NCBI GenBank assembly: GCA_005281725.1
Contig: SSBO01000009.1
Coordinates: 10,969,362 to 11,033,361, forward strand
From: Wuchereria bancrofti
Taxonomy: Eukaryota > Nematoda > Chromadorea > Rhabditida > Onchocercidae
Length of the DNA: 64,000 nucleotides
Direction: 5' to 3'
Made by a program: the position numbers and the translations under genes. Below are positions 63,601 through 64,000 of this stretch, in pieces. The notes under the pieces are model-generated. The model was not told where the DNA came from. It searched no databases and worked only from the letters and a program-made list of their open reading frames with translations. Positions within the stretch are counted from its first letter, which is position 1; the number at the start of each line of letters is the position of its first letter.

Positions 63601-64000
63601 ATGTAACCAAATATCATTGTTGTCATAAATAATAATTACTTTATTACAATTACGATTAATTAACTTTGAAATAGATGAAATTTGATTAGGCATAATTGAT
63701 TAAGACAAATTAGATTCCTCATAAAATATAAAAGATAATTTTTTTTAAAAAAAAAAAGAAAAAAAAAGCATTTCCTGATTAAAATTAGACATGAAGAATG
63801 ATTGGAAAGAAAGAAAGTAAAAAGCAAAAAGCAAAAGCTGGACAAACAATAAAGAATTCAATTTCAGCTATGGAAAAAGTTTTATATTATTATAACCTCA
63901 GACAAAGAATTATATTCGAAAATGTAAATGTATTGGAGAAAAAGGAAAAATTGAAAAACTTCTTTAACAAACAAATTTTATTTCTTAAATTAAAAATTAA
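60626..64000. other. AT-rich terminal stretch without a recognised gene
   Basis: About 3.4 kb, with a GT/GTAT microsatellite (62152-62214), an ATTA run near 62297-62319 and homopolymers. It may hold 5' exons of the unassigned cluster, but none could be supported. Confidence 0.5.
62152..62214. repeat. GT/GTAT microsatellite
   Basis: Compound run of GT and GTAT units, about 60 bases. Confidence 0.9.

Overview
The window is AT-rich, intron-rich animal nuclear DNA. The genes have short exons (24 to 282 nt), AT-rich introns ending in TTTCAG or TTTTAG, and several starts that lie a few bases after a strong 3' splice site, as expected for spliced-leader trans-splicing. Base composition, intron size and protein divergence best fit a nematode, probably a spirurid or filarial species; that placement is inference. 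I placed all exons by hand from splice signals, reading phase and family similarity, with no database search.

Layout. 0-4.4 kb, plus strand: the last exon of ALG5 (dolichyl-phosphate glucosyltransferase), then a complete 8-exon gene for the shared RNA polymerase I/III subunit AC40 (POLR1C). 4.9-18.7 kb, minus strand: OPA3, the large subunit of ribonucleotide reductase (16 exons, 813 aa, every catalytic residue present) and an NCBP3-type nuclear cap-binding subunit (13 exons). 18.7-32.7 kb: about 14 kb with no convincing gene and many microsatellites, bounded on the far side by two small minus-strand coding exons whose phase lets them splice onto NCBP3 exon 2. 34.2-41.3 kb, minus strand: ataxin-3 and the lysosomal Ragulator subunit LAMTOR1. 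41.3-64 kb is gene-poor: a 24-bp minisatellite, a small two-exon gene for a predicted type I membrane protein (plus strand), a divergent six-exon neuronal-calcium-sensor-like EF-hand gene (minus), and a cluster of minus-strand exons with at least one apparent frameshift that I could not assign to a family.

The recognised genes are mostly housekeeping: transcription (POLR1C), dNTP synthesis (RNR), mRNA cap binding (NCBP3), mitochondrial membrane function (OPA3), N-glycosylation (ALG5), deubiquitination (ataxin-3) and nutrient signalling at the lysosome (LAMTOR1). They form no single pathway. Gaps between the same-strand neighbours are about 0.8 to 2.3 kb, too long for a typical tight nematode operon. 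The least-described items are the small membrane protein at 47.8 kb, the EF-hand gene at 50-53 kb, the broken exon cluster at 55.8-60.6 kb, a candidate GC-AG intron and a possible 14-kb first intron in NCBP3, and a perfect 18-bp hairpin at 33.7 kb.
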